A stretch of DNA of 37,195 bases. Origin: Lachnospiraceae bacterium (GTDB lineage: Bacteria; Bacillota; Clostridia; Lachnospirales; Lachnospiraceae). Both the position numbers and the translations under genes were made by a program. Location: positions 1 to 37,195 of the forward strand of contig JAFUGT010000168.1 in assembly GCA_017469275.1 (NCBI GenBank). The letters are read 5' to 3'. Below, one piece after another: positions 23,328-31,621 of this stretch (position 1 is the first letter of the stretch; every line of letters begins with the position of its first letter). Under the pieces are notes generated by a model, which was not told the origin of the DNA, made no database searches, and worked only from the letters and a program-made list of their open reading frames with translations.

Positions 23328-24824
23328 ATGAAGAACAGGGGTCAGATTACAGTATTTTTTTCTTGCATGATAAGTGTATTATTAATCCTTACCTTTACTG
23401 CACTTGAGGTTGGGAGAATTTATTGTGGAAGAATGAAGATACGTGCCGCTGTTCGTAGTGCACAATCCTGCATTTTGGCAGATTACAACCGCGCTTTGTT
23501 CGAGAAGTATCATCTGTTATTTGAGGACCCTACATATGGAACAGGTAGTTTCGCCATGGTTGAAGAAAAATTCCGGAATTATCTTGATGAGTCTTTAAAT
23601 GGTAATGATTACAAAAAAAATTTGTATAACTTTGACGTGTGCGAGGTGGCATTAAGTGATCATAAGACAATTACCGACGATCATATGAAACTTTTGAAAA
23701 AACAGATAGTGGACTATGAAAAGAATCAGGGTGCACTTAAGAAAATTATCGACTCGGGTAAGCAGATGGTGGATGCTTCGGAGGAAGTGGGTAAGGCTTC
23801 TGAGAAAACCTCTAAAGAGGCAACAGAGATAACGGTATCATCGGAGAATGAAAACGGTAATGACGATGGAGGTTCTACGGATGATAATGAGACTGGTGAG
23901 GCACAGGAAAAAGTTGATGACCCGAGAGATGTTTTAAAAGATATGCTGTCAAAAGGAATGTTGGCACTTCTGCTTCCGGCCGATTCGCAGATATCTGATG
24001 AGAAACAGGATTTTTCACAATCACCCTCCAATACATATGAAGAGAAGGTGCAAAAGGATAGAGATACAGGTTTTGGGGATGTGACAAAACTGGTAGAAGT
24101 GCTTGAAACTTCCGCAAAGGAGGACAAGACATCTATTATCAATGTAGGAGAAAAAGCGGCATTTTGCGCTTATGTGGGTGATCATTTCTCTTATCAGGGA
24201 AATTATAAAGATACGGTTATGCACTGTGAGGTTGAGTATATTATCAAGGGGAAAAACAGTGATCATGATAATCTTGAGGCGGTTTTATCAGACATTATCT
24301 GGATGCGTATGCCGGTCAATTATGTGTGTCTTTTGCAGGATGCCCCAAAGCAGAGTGAAGCATTTACTCTTGCAACCGCCATATGCACTTCAACAGGAAC
24401 TATGCCTATGGTTGAGATAGTGAAGTATCTGTTGTTGGGTTGCTGGTCCTATGGAGAATCCATTTATGAAGTAAGACTTATGATGCAGGGAGAGAAACTG
24501 CCCTATGTTAAGACAAGTGCAGAGTGGAATACCGATCTTAAGTCTTTAAAGAAAGCCAATAACACTATATCCTCATCCGTTGGTATGGGATATATTGATT
24601 ATCTTAATCTAATGCTTGCAAAAAAGGAGAGCAAAGATATTGCATATGCAAGGCTATTAGACATGATCGAGTTGAATTTGAAACAGGAGGATGAGAATTT
24701 ATCCATGGTTAATATGTGCGGTGAGTTTGTGATGCAGGGGAAGGTCAGGCTACAACCTGTTTTTATTGAAAAATCCGATACATCGGCATATGAGTATTAT
24801 TTTCAGGAACAGTTTTCGTATTGA
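23328..24824 (+). CDS. DUF5702-like Tad locus protein
   Basis: A 498-aa protein. An N-terminal single helix (KNRGQITVFFSCMISVLLIL) resembles TadE/TadG-like or DUF5702 members of clostridial Tad loci, with LEVGRIYCGRMKIRAAVRSA next. The body is hydrophilic with an acidic low-complexity stretch (about 155-205, Asp/Glu/Asn/Ser rich) and a mixed C-terminal part. It is probably membrane-anchored facing outside and may be a minor pilin. ATG 23328 is chosen with CGGAGGTG at 23316-23323; the longer frame from 23256 lacks a ribosome site. Family name by memory, moderate certainty. Confidence 0.75.
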   Translation: MKNRGQITVFFSCMISVLLILTFTALEVGRIYCGRMKIRAAVRSAQSCILADYNRALFEKYHLLFEDPTYGTGSFAMVEEKFRNYLDESLNGNDYKKNLYNFDVCEVALSDHKTITDDHMKLLKKQIVDYEKNQGALKKIIDSGKQMVDASEEVGKASEKTSKEATEITVSSENENGNDDGGSTDDNETGEAQEKVDDPRDVLKDMLSKGMLALLLPADSQISDEKQDFSQSPSNTYEEKVQKDRDTGFGDVTKLVEVLETSAKEDKTSIINVGEKAAFCAYVGDHFSYQGNYKDTVMHCEVEYIIKGKNSDHDNLEAVLSDIIWMRMPVNYVCLLQDAPKQSEAFTLATAICTSTGTMPMVEIVKYLLLGCWSYGESIYEVRLMMQGEKLPYVKTSAEWNTDLKSLKKANNTISSSVGMGYIDYLNLMLAKKESKDIAYARLLDMIELNLKQEDENLSMVNMCGEFVMQGKVRLQPVFIEKSDTSAYEYYFQEQFSY

Positions 24825-24836
24825 TATCAGTAGTAC

Positions 24837-24968
24837 ATACCCAACACTAAAAGCTCTTACAGAAAGTTGTTAAATGAACCACCTTATAAAATAAAAATAT
24901 AAAAGAGTCTTTCCGCCTCTCCAAGCGCAAATGATCGGCTTTTTGTAAGGGTTTTTAGTGGTGGGTAT
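24837..24968 (+). repeat. 30-base inverted repeat inside the Tad operon
   Basis: Arm 24837-24866 and arm 24939-24968 can pair at 26 of 30 positions by Watson-Crick and three more by G-U. The 72-base loop is AT-rich. It lies between the DUF5702-like gene and the cysteine TadE-like gene, with the ribosome site of the latter just beyond it. It may be an RNA-processing or translation-control stem, or a small MITE-like relic. Confidence 0.8.
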
Positions 24969-24992
24969 TACATAGTTAGAAAGAGGAGACAT

Positions 24993-25766
24993 ATGAAGAG
25001 AATTAATATTGGTTCGTCTGTTGTGGAGGCATGTATCGTAATACCGTTATTCTTACTTTTTATGTTGTATATCATACACATATACCGCATGTTCTATGTG
25101 GATGCACATATACATCAATGTCTTGTCGAGGCATGTGTCTATTATGCTGAAAGGTGTTATCTTGAGGATAAGCTGGTTGATAATGCAACCGACAATAATG
25201 GGGACAGTGACGGTACTAATATAGCTTTAGCGGGAACAGCAGTAATCAACGTACAGCTTCGCAAATACATGGGAGAAGATCAAGTTGCCTCTCAGGTTAT
25301 AGCCGGAGGTAAAAATGGAATTATTGTGACAGTCCTACCTGATGAAAATAACAGAAAGATATTTCTTGCAAAGGCTTCATATATGAACATGATTAAAATA
25401 CCGATTCTGGGTACCTTTAAGGTTCCCCGAACAGTAACTGTCAGGCAAAAAGCATTTCTCGGTTATGACAGGAATGAGGAAGGTGAGACCGATGAATATG
25501 TGTATATTACGCCTAATGAGGCTGTGTATCATTTGAGCAGGGATTGCTCTCATCTAAAGAGGGTTGTTTTGGAGAGGTCGGGACATACAGGTTATGCGGC
25601 TTGTAGTTTTTGTGTAAAGGAGAATGAAAGCGGCAAAGTGTATATCACCGACAATGGAGAAGTGTATCATAACAATCCAAAATGTTTAGGGCTTAAGAGG
25701 ACCATCAACAGAGTAAAAAAGAGTACAGTTTCGGGACTGATGCCCTGTACGAGATGTGGAAGATAA
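24993..25766 (+). CDS. TadE-like minor pilin with C-terminal cysteine domain
   Basis: A 257-aa protein. Residues 1-35 form the TadE-like start with a helix (SSVVEACIVIPLFLLFMLYI), including Glu at the usual place. The middle is a beta-rich region (about 60-160). The C-terminal 90 residues hold two copies of a cysteine unit: VYHLSRDCSHL...CSFC and VYHNNPKCLGL...CTRC. Each has Y-H, one Cys, then a C-x2-C pair, like a zinc ribbon or a structural metal site. This tail sits on the outer side of the membrane by topology. The ribosome site is AGAGGAG, after the 30-base inverted repeat. Confidence 0.78.
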   Translation: MKRINIGSSVVEACIVIPLFLLFMLYIIHIYRMFYVDAHIHQCLVEACVYYAERCYLEDKLVDNATDNNGDSDGTNIALAGTAVINVQLRKYMGEDQVASQVIAGGKNGIIVTVLPDENNRKIFLAKASYMNMIKIPILGTFKVPRTVTVRQKAFLGYDRNEEGETDEYVYITPNEAVYHLSRDCSHLKRVVLERSGHTGYAACSFCVKENESGKVYITDNGEVYHNNPKCLGLKRTINRVKKSTVSGLMPCTRCGR

Positions 25767-25841
25767 TCTGTATAATATGCACAATGAGATAAAAATCATT
25801 TGACTGTTTCACAAACATTTAAATGAGGAAAGGACTTGAGT

Positions 25842-26237
25842 ATGAATAGGAATAAGGGGAGTGCAATAATAGAGATAACAATAATGGTGCCCATAATATT
25901 CGGATGTATATACTTCTATATAATGAGCATGCTTTATATAGTGGAGCACGGGAAGGTGGCGGATGGTTTGTCGAGACAGCTATATACGGTTTCCTCTGAA
26001 ACTGTAAAAGCAAATAGTACTTTGCCTGCTCCGGCAAAGGTCAATACTCCTTCGACTGATTTAACGAATGCGGAAGATGAGGAGTTTGGAACTGTGCAAA
26101 AGGAAGGCGGTACGGAGATTATAAGATATTCCGGTATTTTCGAGAAATATAATATCGAGATGGAGTTAAAAAAGAATGGAGACAATGCGGTTAAGAATTT
26201 GAGGAGGTGGCAATTCATTGCAGACACAGTTCGTTAG
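25842..26237 (+). CDS. TadE-like minor pilin
   Basis: A 131-aa protein starting MNRNKGSAIIEITIMVPIIF, a classic TadE/TadG-like N-terminus (basic, then SAxxE and a helix). The outer part is short and polar with a Pro/Thr stretch (about 55-75). ATG 25842 is chosen with GAGGAAAGGA upstream; TTG 25836 is also in frame. The end overlaps the next gene by 20 bases, pointing to translational coupling. Confidence 0.75.
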   Translation: MNRNKGSAIIEITIMVPIIFGCIYFYIMSMLYIVEHGKVADGLSRQLYTVSSETVKANSTLPAPAKVNTPSTDLTNAEDEEFGTVQKEGGTEIIRYSGIFEKYNIEMELKKNGDNAVKNLRRWQFIADTVR

Positions 26238-27633
26238 AGAGAGTATGAATCATTATTTTGTGGTCAAGAGGGAGGGGGAATGGGAAGAGAGTTATGAGGA
26301 GAAATTGTTTGCGGTGGCAGATGTTCCGTATTTTATGTCGTATGAAATGAGGCAATTAAATGGAACTTCTGCCTTATATTATCATTTAAGTTTTAGAACA
26401 AGTTTGAAACAGGCATTGGAGTGTGTTACTTTTTCCACAGAAAAGATAGATAATGTTATAAAAAGTATTGTTGGAGTACTTGAATCCTGCTATGAGTATC
26501 TGGTATCTCCGGATAAAATATTGTTTGATACGGATTGTGTGTTTTTTGATGTTGATACCGGATTTCTCAAATTTTGTTATTACTATGACAAAAAAGAGGG
26601 TGGAACGCTTAAGGAGCTTGTTATGGATATAATAAGGCATGTGGATAAGAGACATGAGAAGGGGGCGGTCCGTCTTCTTATGTTTTACAATCTGCTCACA
26701 GATACTGATGTGGATCTTGATAAACTAATAAAATTTGCCGGGAGCAGGGAGAATAGCGCAATTATTAATTCAGATATTGAAGTAAATAATGAGAATATTC
26801 AAGATAAAAAGGCTGACAAGGATAAGACGGATATGTCTGATGCTGATAAAAAAATCAATATTGGCAGATCTATTGAAGTAAAAGAAAGATATAACCTTAA
26901 GGAAAAACATATTGGAAAGACCGCAGAAAAGAAGGGGATGATAATTCAAATAATTAAGATTTTGATGGGTATAGTTGCTTTGTTTGATGTAGGTATGCTG
27001 ATAGGGCTGATATTTAATCTGTTGACGTATGAGAAGACGGGATATCTGTTTATAGGAATGGCTGTACTTATCGGTCTTGTTATCATTTACATGCACTTTG
27101 ATCCTGAGGAAACTCCCGAACAGATGATGGAAGATTATAACAGGTCAATGAGTAACAGCCAAAAGTTTTCAAATGACCAATATAAATATGATACATATGA
27201 GACTTCTCAAAAGTCTAAGGAGAATGATTTCATAGAAAACCCGGATAACATGAATTATGATGGTTATGATGGCGCAACGGTTCTGCTAAATGGTGATTTT
27301 AGCGATCATTGTGCTATCGAGGAGGATACCGGTAAACTATATTTGGAGCCTTCCGACAAAAACAAATATTCCCCCATATATATAAGCAATCCGTCGATTG
27401 TGTTAGGGACAATGCAGGATGTCTGTGATTTTATTTTGAAGGGCAATGGCATAAGCCGATTACACGCAAAATTGTTAGATAAAACAGATGGATTATATGT
27501 TATGGATATGAATTCAACCAACGGAACATATCTAAATGGAGAGATGCTGGAGGCGGGAAAAGAATACCGGTTAGAGGCGGGAGATCTTGTATCCTTTGCT
27601 GATACACAGTTTTATGCTATGCAGGAGTGCTAA
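26218..27633 (+). CDS. FHA-domain membrane protein (DUF6382-like N-terminus)
   Basis: A 471-aa protein at the end of the Tad operon. The N-terminal region (1-180) resembles DUF6382, known with Tad loci in Firmicutes. A polar linker leads to two helices (about 240-262 and 267-290), then a polar stretch and a C-terminal FHA domain (about 375-471) with SRLHAKLL and MNSTNGTYLNG, the phospho-threonine binding loop. FHA domains bind phospho-Thr peptides, so a Ser/Thr kinase probably feeds into the pilus. Start is TTG 26218 with GAGGAGGTGG at 26201-26210; ATG 26245 is the alternative. No kinase gene is in the window. Confidence 0.8.
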   Translation: MQTQFVRESMNHYFVVKREGEWEESYEEKLFAVADVPYFMSYEMRQLNGTSALYYHLSFRTSLKQALECVTFSTEKIDNVIKSIVGVLESCYEYLVSPDKILFDTDCVFFDVDTGFLKFCYYYDKKEGGTLKELVMDIIRHVDKRHEKGAVRLLMFYNLLTDTDVDLDKLIKFAGSRENSAIINSDIEVNNENIQDKKADKDKTDMSDADKKINIGRSIEVKERYNLKEKHIGKTAEKKGMIIQIIKILMGIVALFDVGMLIGLIFNLLTYEKTGYLFIGMAVLIGLVIIYMHFDPEETPEQMMEDYNRSMSNSQKFSNDQYKYDTYETSQKSKENDFIENPDNMNYDGYDGATVLLNGDFSDHCAIEEDTGKLYLEPSDKNKYSPIYISNPSIVLGTMQDVCDFILKGNGISRLHAKLLDKTDGLYVMDMNSTNGTYLNGEMLEAGKEYRLEAGDLVSFADTQFYAMQEC

Positions 27634-27719
27634 GGATGATAATGACTAAAATGGATATGTTGACATTTGACCGCTGGTGAGATTTGGCGGATACAATGCT
27701 TCATTTAAGAAGATTATTG

Positions 27720-27748
27720 TTGTAAAATAACGCATTTTCAGCTATACT
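27720..27748 (+). promoter_or_regulatory. Promoter of the flavodoxin-SCP2 gene
   Basis: TTGTAA (27720-27725), 17 bases, TATACT (27743-27748). The transcript would start near 27755, leaving too little leader for a start at TTG 27764. Confidence 0.55.
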
Positions 27749-27790
27749 TATATAAGGTATGATTTGATAAATTATCCGGAGGTGAGAGGT

Positions 27791-28855
27791 ACGAAGATTA
27801 ACATTTATTATGGTGGACGCGGATTATTGGAAGATCCCACGATATATGTTCTCAATAGGATGACAGAGGTTCTTAATGAACTTAGGGTTGAGGTTTCAAG
27901 ATATAATATATTTGAGGATAAGAATGCTATCGCTACTCTTCCTTCTACGCTCAAAGGTGTTGATGGCGTCATTCTTGCCACAACGGTTGAATGGTTCGGA
28001 ATTGGCGGATATATGCAGCAGTTTCTGGATATGTGCTGGCTGTATGCGGACAAACAGGAATTGTCGCATGTATATATGTTACCGGTTGTTATGGCGACAA
28101 CCTACGGAGAAAGAGATGCCGAGCTTAATCTTGTGAAAGCCTGGGAGACTTTAGGAGGTATACCTATCACAGGACTCGTGGCCTATGTAGAGAATCTGGA
28201 TGATTTTGAGAATAATGAAAGTTACAGACGTATAATAGAGAAAAAGACCGAGACGCTGTACAGGTCAATACATCAAAAGACGGAAAGTCTTCCCACAAGT
28301 AATCTTGCGGTCAAGACCAGTATCCTGAAAACACGTACAATAGAGCTTACTCCACAGGAGAGTGAGCAGTTGTCTAAGTTTGTAAGTGATGAGACATATG
28401 TTAAGCAGCAAAAAGAAGATATCGAAGAACTGTCGGCAATGTTCAAGCAGATGTTGTGGACGGATGACGAGGAGGAGAAAGATACGGATATAGAAGAGGA
28501 TGAAGAGGAGGATGTATATTTGAGTCGTGACAAGGTTGACAAACCTGAATCTGACAGATATATATCTGCATTTACAACTCATTTCCGTCCGGAGACAGAT
28601 TTTTCGGCATCCTATGCAATAATAATAACCGATGAGGAGAGAATATTGCACATAGAGGTAATGGGTGATAAGATGAAAGCATTCTATGCTGCAACAGAAG
28701 AGGCAGATGTAACTCTTCGCACAACTACAAGATCCTTAGATGATATATTGCAGGGAAAGACAACTTTCCAGCGTGGTTTTATGGCCGGTGAGATTTCGGT
28801 CAAGGGAAAGATTAAGACACTTAGAATGTTAGATGTTATCTTCCCATTTCAATGA
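27791..28855 (+). CDS. Flavodoxin-like / SCP2 sterol-carrier fusion
   Basis: A 354-aa cytoplasmic protein. Residues about 2-165 form a flavodoxin/NADPH-FMN reductase fold (KINIYYGGRG, VDGVILATTVEWFGIGGYM, QFLDMCWLY, ATTYGE). A helical and very acidic linker (about 165-255, DDEEEKDTDIEEDEEED) joins it to an SCP2-like lipid-binding domain (about 256-354, VTLRTTTRSLDDILQGKT, RGFMAGEISVKGK). The start looks non-standard: GGAGG at 27778-27782 is 8 bases ahead of ACG 27791 (then KINIYYGG), while TTG 27764 is nearly at the predicted transcript 5' end. The function is unknown; a flavin step with a lipid ligand is possible. Confidence 0.78.
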   Translation, partial: TKINIYYGGRGLLEDPTIYVLNRMTEVLNELRVEVSRYNIFEDKNAIATLPSTLKGVDGVILATTVEWFGIGGYMQQFLDMCWLYADKQELSHVYMLPVVMATTYGERDAELNLVKAWETLGGIPITGLVAYVENLDDFENNESYRRIIEKKTETLYRSIHQKTESLPTSNLAVKTSILKTRTIELTPQESEQLSKFVSDETYVKQQKEDIEELSAMFKQMLWTDDEEEKDTDIEEDEEEDVYLSRDKVDKPESDRYISAFTTHFRPETDFSASYAIIITDEERILHIEVMGDKMKAFYAATEEADVTLRTTTRSLDDILQGKTTFQRGFMAGEISVKGKIKTLRMLDVIFPFQ

Positions 28856-28964
28856 CAGCAGGCTTAATAGTATACAGTCGATTGTTTTTTAATATGCATT
28901 GTCATGGATTGTAGAGAACTATTTGATTGTGTGCAGATTATACAGATAGGCAGGAATTATAATC

Positions 28965-30611
28965 ATGTCATATACGGCATTATATAGAAAATGGCGACCG
29001 GACGAATTTGAAGAAGTTAAGGGTCAGGAACATATAGTAACAACTTTAAAGAATCAGATAAAGTATGACAGAATAGGTCATGCATATATATTTCGCGGTA
29101 CAAGAGGAACAGGTAAAACAACAGTAGCAAGGATATTTGCCAAGGCTGTTAATTGTGAACATCCGTTAGAAGATGGTAGTCCCTGCAATGAGTGTTCTAT
29201 CTGTAAGGCCATTTCCTCGGGAAGTTCAATGGATGTTAGGGAGATTGATGCTGCCTCCAATAACGGAATAGATAATATCAGAGAAATAAGAGATGATGTT
29301 GCCTATCCTCCGACAGAGGGAAAGTATAAAGTCTATATTATAGACGAGGCGCATCAGATACAGGGGGCTGCATTTAATGCACTGCTTAAGACCTTAGAGG
29401 AACCGCCGGCTTATGTTATATTTATTTTGGCAACAACAGATTCCCACAAGATTCCAATAACTATTCTATCCAGATGTCAGAAATATGATTTCAGAAGGAT
29501 AAGTCTTGAGACTATATATGAGAGACTTGCGGAATTGTTAAAAAGAGAGAATATCGAAGCAGAGGAGAAGGCTGTACGCTATATAGCCAAGACTGCTGAC
29601 GGCTCCATGAGAGATGCACTTAGCCTTCTTGATCAATGTATATCTTTTTATTTAGGTGAGACACTGACATATGATAATGTGTTGGAAGTGTTGGGAGTAG
29701 TTGATATAGATGTCTTTAACCGGCTGACAACTCATGTTGCGGCGGGGGAGACCATGAAGGCTTTGGAGATAATTGATGAAGTAGTGTGGCACGGAAGTGA
29801 GCTGACGCAATTTGTTACTGATTATACATGGTATATGCGTAATCTGATGCTTATTAAGGTCTCTGATGGAGTAAATGATCAACTGGATCTTTCGGAAGAG
29901 AATCTGGAGAGCATGAAAGCGGTAGCGGATGATATAGAAATGAACACACTTATGCGTAATATACGCATTTTTTCAGAACTGTCTAATAGTATGAGATACG
30001 CCGCACAGAAAAGAGTGGCTCTTGAGATGGCAGTGATAAGACTTACAACTCCTCAGATGGAGATGGATGAACAGTCTTTGATAGAGAGGATACGGGTCTT
30101 AGAGGCTAAGGTGGAAGAAGGCGGAGCCATGGTGTCGAAAGAACAGTTAGAGATGCTTATGGCGGAGAAAATGCAGGAAGGAAACAGTAACGTTCCGGAA
30201 AGAGTAGAAGATACCGCTATAGACAGAGAAGAGATACTCAAGAAAGAATTATCGCCTGCAAGTTATGAAGATATGGGCAATATCGCAGAAGCAATCAAGA
30301 GAGTGATGCGCGAACCGGAGCTTTATGAAAGGATGGGCAAAGGAACAGCGAGTATGTTAAGTTTTGCCAGCATTAATGTGGGGGCTGATCAGACTTCTAT
30401 TGTATTGACCTTTGACCGTTCTACACAGGGAGATATGGCATTTAGACACTACACTGATGGAAAAACTATGGAACTTTTAAAGGAGATAGTTGGTGAACAG
30501 ACGGGAAAAGCAGTGGATATTAACTGCAGACAAAAAGATGATTTGAGAGAGACAGATCTTCACAGTATTAACCTTAGTAAGATTAATATGACGGTAAGAG
30601 AAGAAGATTAG
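28965..30611 (+). CDS. dnaX: DNA polymerase III subunit gamma/tau
   Basis: A 548-aa AAA+ clamp-loader subunit. Walker A K51 (GTRGTGKTTVARIF), zinc cysteines C64, C74, C77, C80, Walker B YIIDEAHQ with QGAAFNALLKTLEEPP, and the sensor-type ILSRCQKYDF are all present. The tail from about 370 is variable and of the tau kind. I saw no clear slippery sequence for frameshifting to gamma. It is first in the dnaX-ybaB-recR operon, the conserved bacterial order. Confidence 0.97.
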   Translation: MSYTALYRKWRPDEFEEVKGQEHIVTTLKNQIKYDRIGHAYIFRGTRGTGKTTVARIFAKAVNCEHPLEDGSPCNECSICKAISSGSSMDVREIDAASNNGIDNIREIRDDVAYPPTEGKYKVYIIDEAHQIQGAAFNALLKTLEEPPAYVIFILATTDSHKIPITILSRCQKYDFRRISLETIYERLAELLKRENIEAEEKAVRYIAKTADGSMRDALSLLDQCISFYLGETLTYDNVLEVLGVVDIDVFNRLTTHVAAGETMKALEIIDEVVWHGSELTQFVTDYTWYMRNLMLIKVSDGVNDQLDLSEENLESMKAVADDIEMNTLMRNIRIFSELSNSMRYAAQKRVALEMAVIRLTTPQMEMDEQSLIERIRVLEAKVEEGGAMVSKEQLEMLMAEKMQEGNSNVPERVEDTAIDREEILKKELSPASYEDMGNIAEAIKRVMREPELYERMGKGTASMLSFASINVGADQTSIVLTFDRSTQGDMAFRHYTDGKTMELLKEIVGEQTGKAVDINCRQKDDLRETDLHSINLSKINMTVREED

Positions 30612-30640
30612 AACATATATTAACAGGAGGACAGGATACT

Positions 30641-30982
30641 ATGTCAAAGCGTGGAGGTTTTTCGGGAGGAATGCCCGGTAACATGAACAATCTGATGAAG
30701 CAGGCTCAGAGAATGCAGAAGCAGATGGAGGAACAGGCGAAAGCTTTGGAAGAAAAGACTTATGAGGCTTCAGCCGGTGGCGGTGCGGTTAAGGTAGTTA
30801 TAACCGGTAAGAAAGAGATCACTGAAGTTCATATCGATCCGGAAATAGTGGATCCCGATGATGTGGAGACATTAGAGGAAGCGATTGCCGCAGCGGTTAA
30901 TGAAGCTATTCGTATGCAGGATGAGGATCAGAATTCCCAGATGGCTAAGATTACAGGCGGTATGGGAGGATTTCCGTTCTAA
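30641..30982 (+). CDS. YbaB/EbfC nucleoid-associated protein
   Basis: A 113-aa DNA-binding protein of the YbaB/EbfC family. It starts with a Gly/Met-rich segment ([16 protein letters not shown]), then the helix [16 protein letters not shown], the beta region [15 protein letters not shown] and the end helix [14 protein letters not shown]. Family members act as small dimers near recombination and replication genes. The ribosome site AGGAGG is strong. Its stop overlaps the recR start by one base (TAATG), so translation of the two is coupled. Confidence 0.93.
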   Translation: MSKRGGFSGGMPGNMNNLMKQAQRMQKQMEEQAKALEEKTYEASAGGGAVKVVITGKKEITEVHIDPEIVDPDDVETLEEAIAAAVNEAIRMQDEDQNSQMAKITGGMGGFPF

Positions 30983-31578
30983 TGGACTTATATAGCGAAC
31001 AGGTTAATCAATTGGTGGAGCAGCTCGGAAGATTACCGGGGATAGGCAGCAAATCAGCTCAGAGACTGGCGTATCATATAATCAATATGCCGGAGGATCA
31101 GGTTAAGGCGTTGGCAGGAACCATTCTTTCGGCGAAGGAGAACGTCAAATATTGCCGTGAATGTTTTACATTGACTGACAGAGAAATCTGCCCTATATGC
31201 TCATCTAAGACCAGGGACAAGTCAACGATTATGGTTGTGGAAACTCCCAGAGATCTGGCAGCATATGAAAAGACCGGCAAGTATGACGGGGTATATCATG
31301 TGCTCCATGGTGCGATTTCTCCAAAACTGGGTGTGGGTCAGGATGATATTAAGTTAAAGGAACTGATCGTAAGGTTAAGAGGAGATGTGAAAGAGCTTAT
31401 AATCGCCACTAATTCCGGCGTTGAGGGTGAGATTACGGCGATGTATATCAGCAAACTTGTAAAACCTACAGGTATCAAAGTTACACGAATCGCATCGGGA
31501 ATTCCTGTTGGCGGAGACTTAGAGTATATTGATGAGGTTACACTTCTAAGAGCGTTAGAAGGTCGTACGGATATGTAG
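30982..31578 (+). CDS. recR: Recombination mediator RecR
   Basis: A 198-aa RecR. An N-terminal helix-hairpin-helix ([18 protein letters not shown]), a four-cysteine zinc finger (C58, C61, C70, C73: [16 protein letters not shown]), and a Toprim domain (about 80-175, [26 protein letters not shown]) then the C-terminal Walker-B-like part. With RecO it loads RecA on gapped DNA. It overlaps ybaB by one base and completes the operon. Confidence 0.97.
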   Translation: MDLYSEQVNQLVEQLGRLPGIGSKSAQRLAYHIINMPEDQVKALAGTILSAKENVKYCRECFTLTDREICPICSSKTRDKSTIMVVETPRDLAAYEKTGKYDGVYHVLHGAISPKLGVGQDDIKLKELIVRLRGDVKELIIATNSGVEGEITAMYISKLVKPTGIKVTRIASGIPVGGDLEYIDEVTLLRALEGRTDM

Positions 31579-31621
31579 TGACTGATCTGGCAACACAAAC
31601 TAAGAAAGGAAGGTATTTTAC

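Noticed and set aside
30000-30611. Frameshift signal in dnaX for a gamma form
   Set aside because: No A-run slippery site with a following stem was found in the 3' part of the gene.
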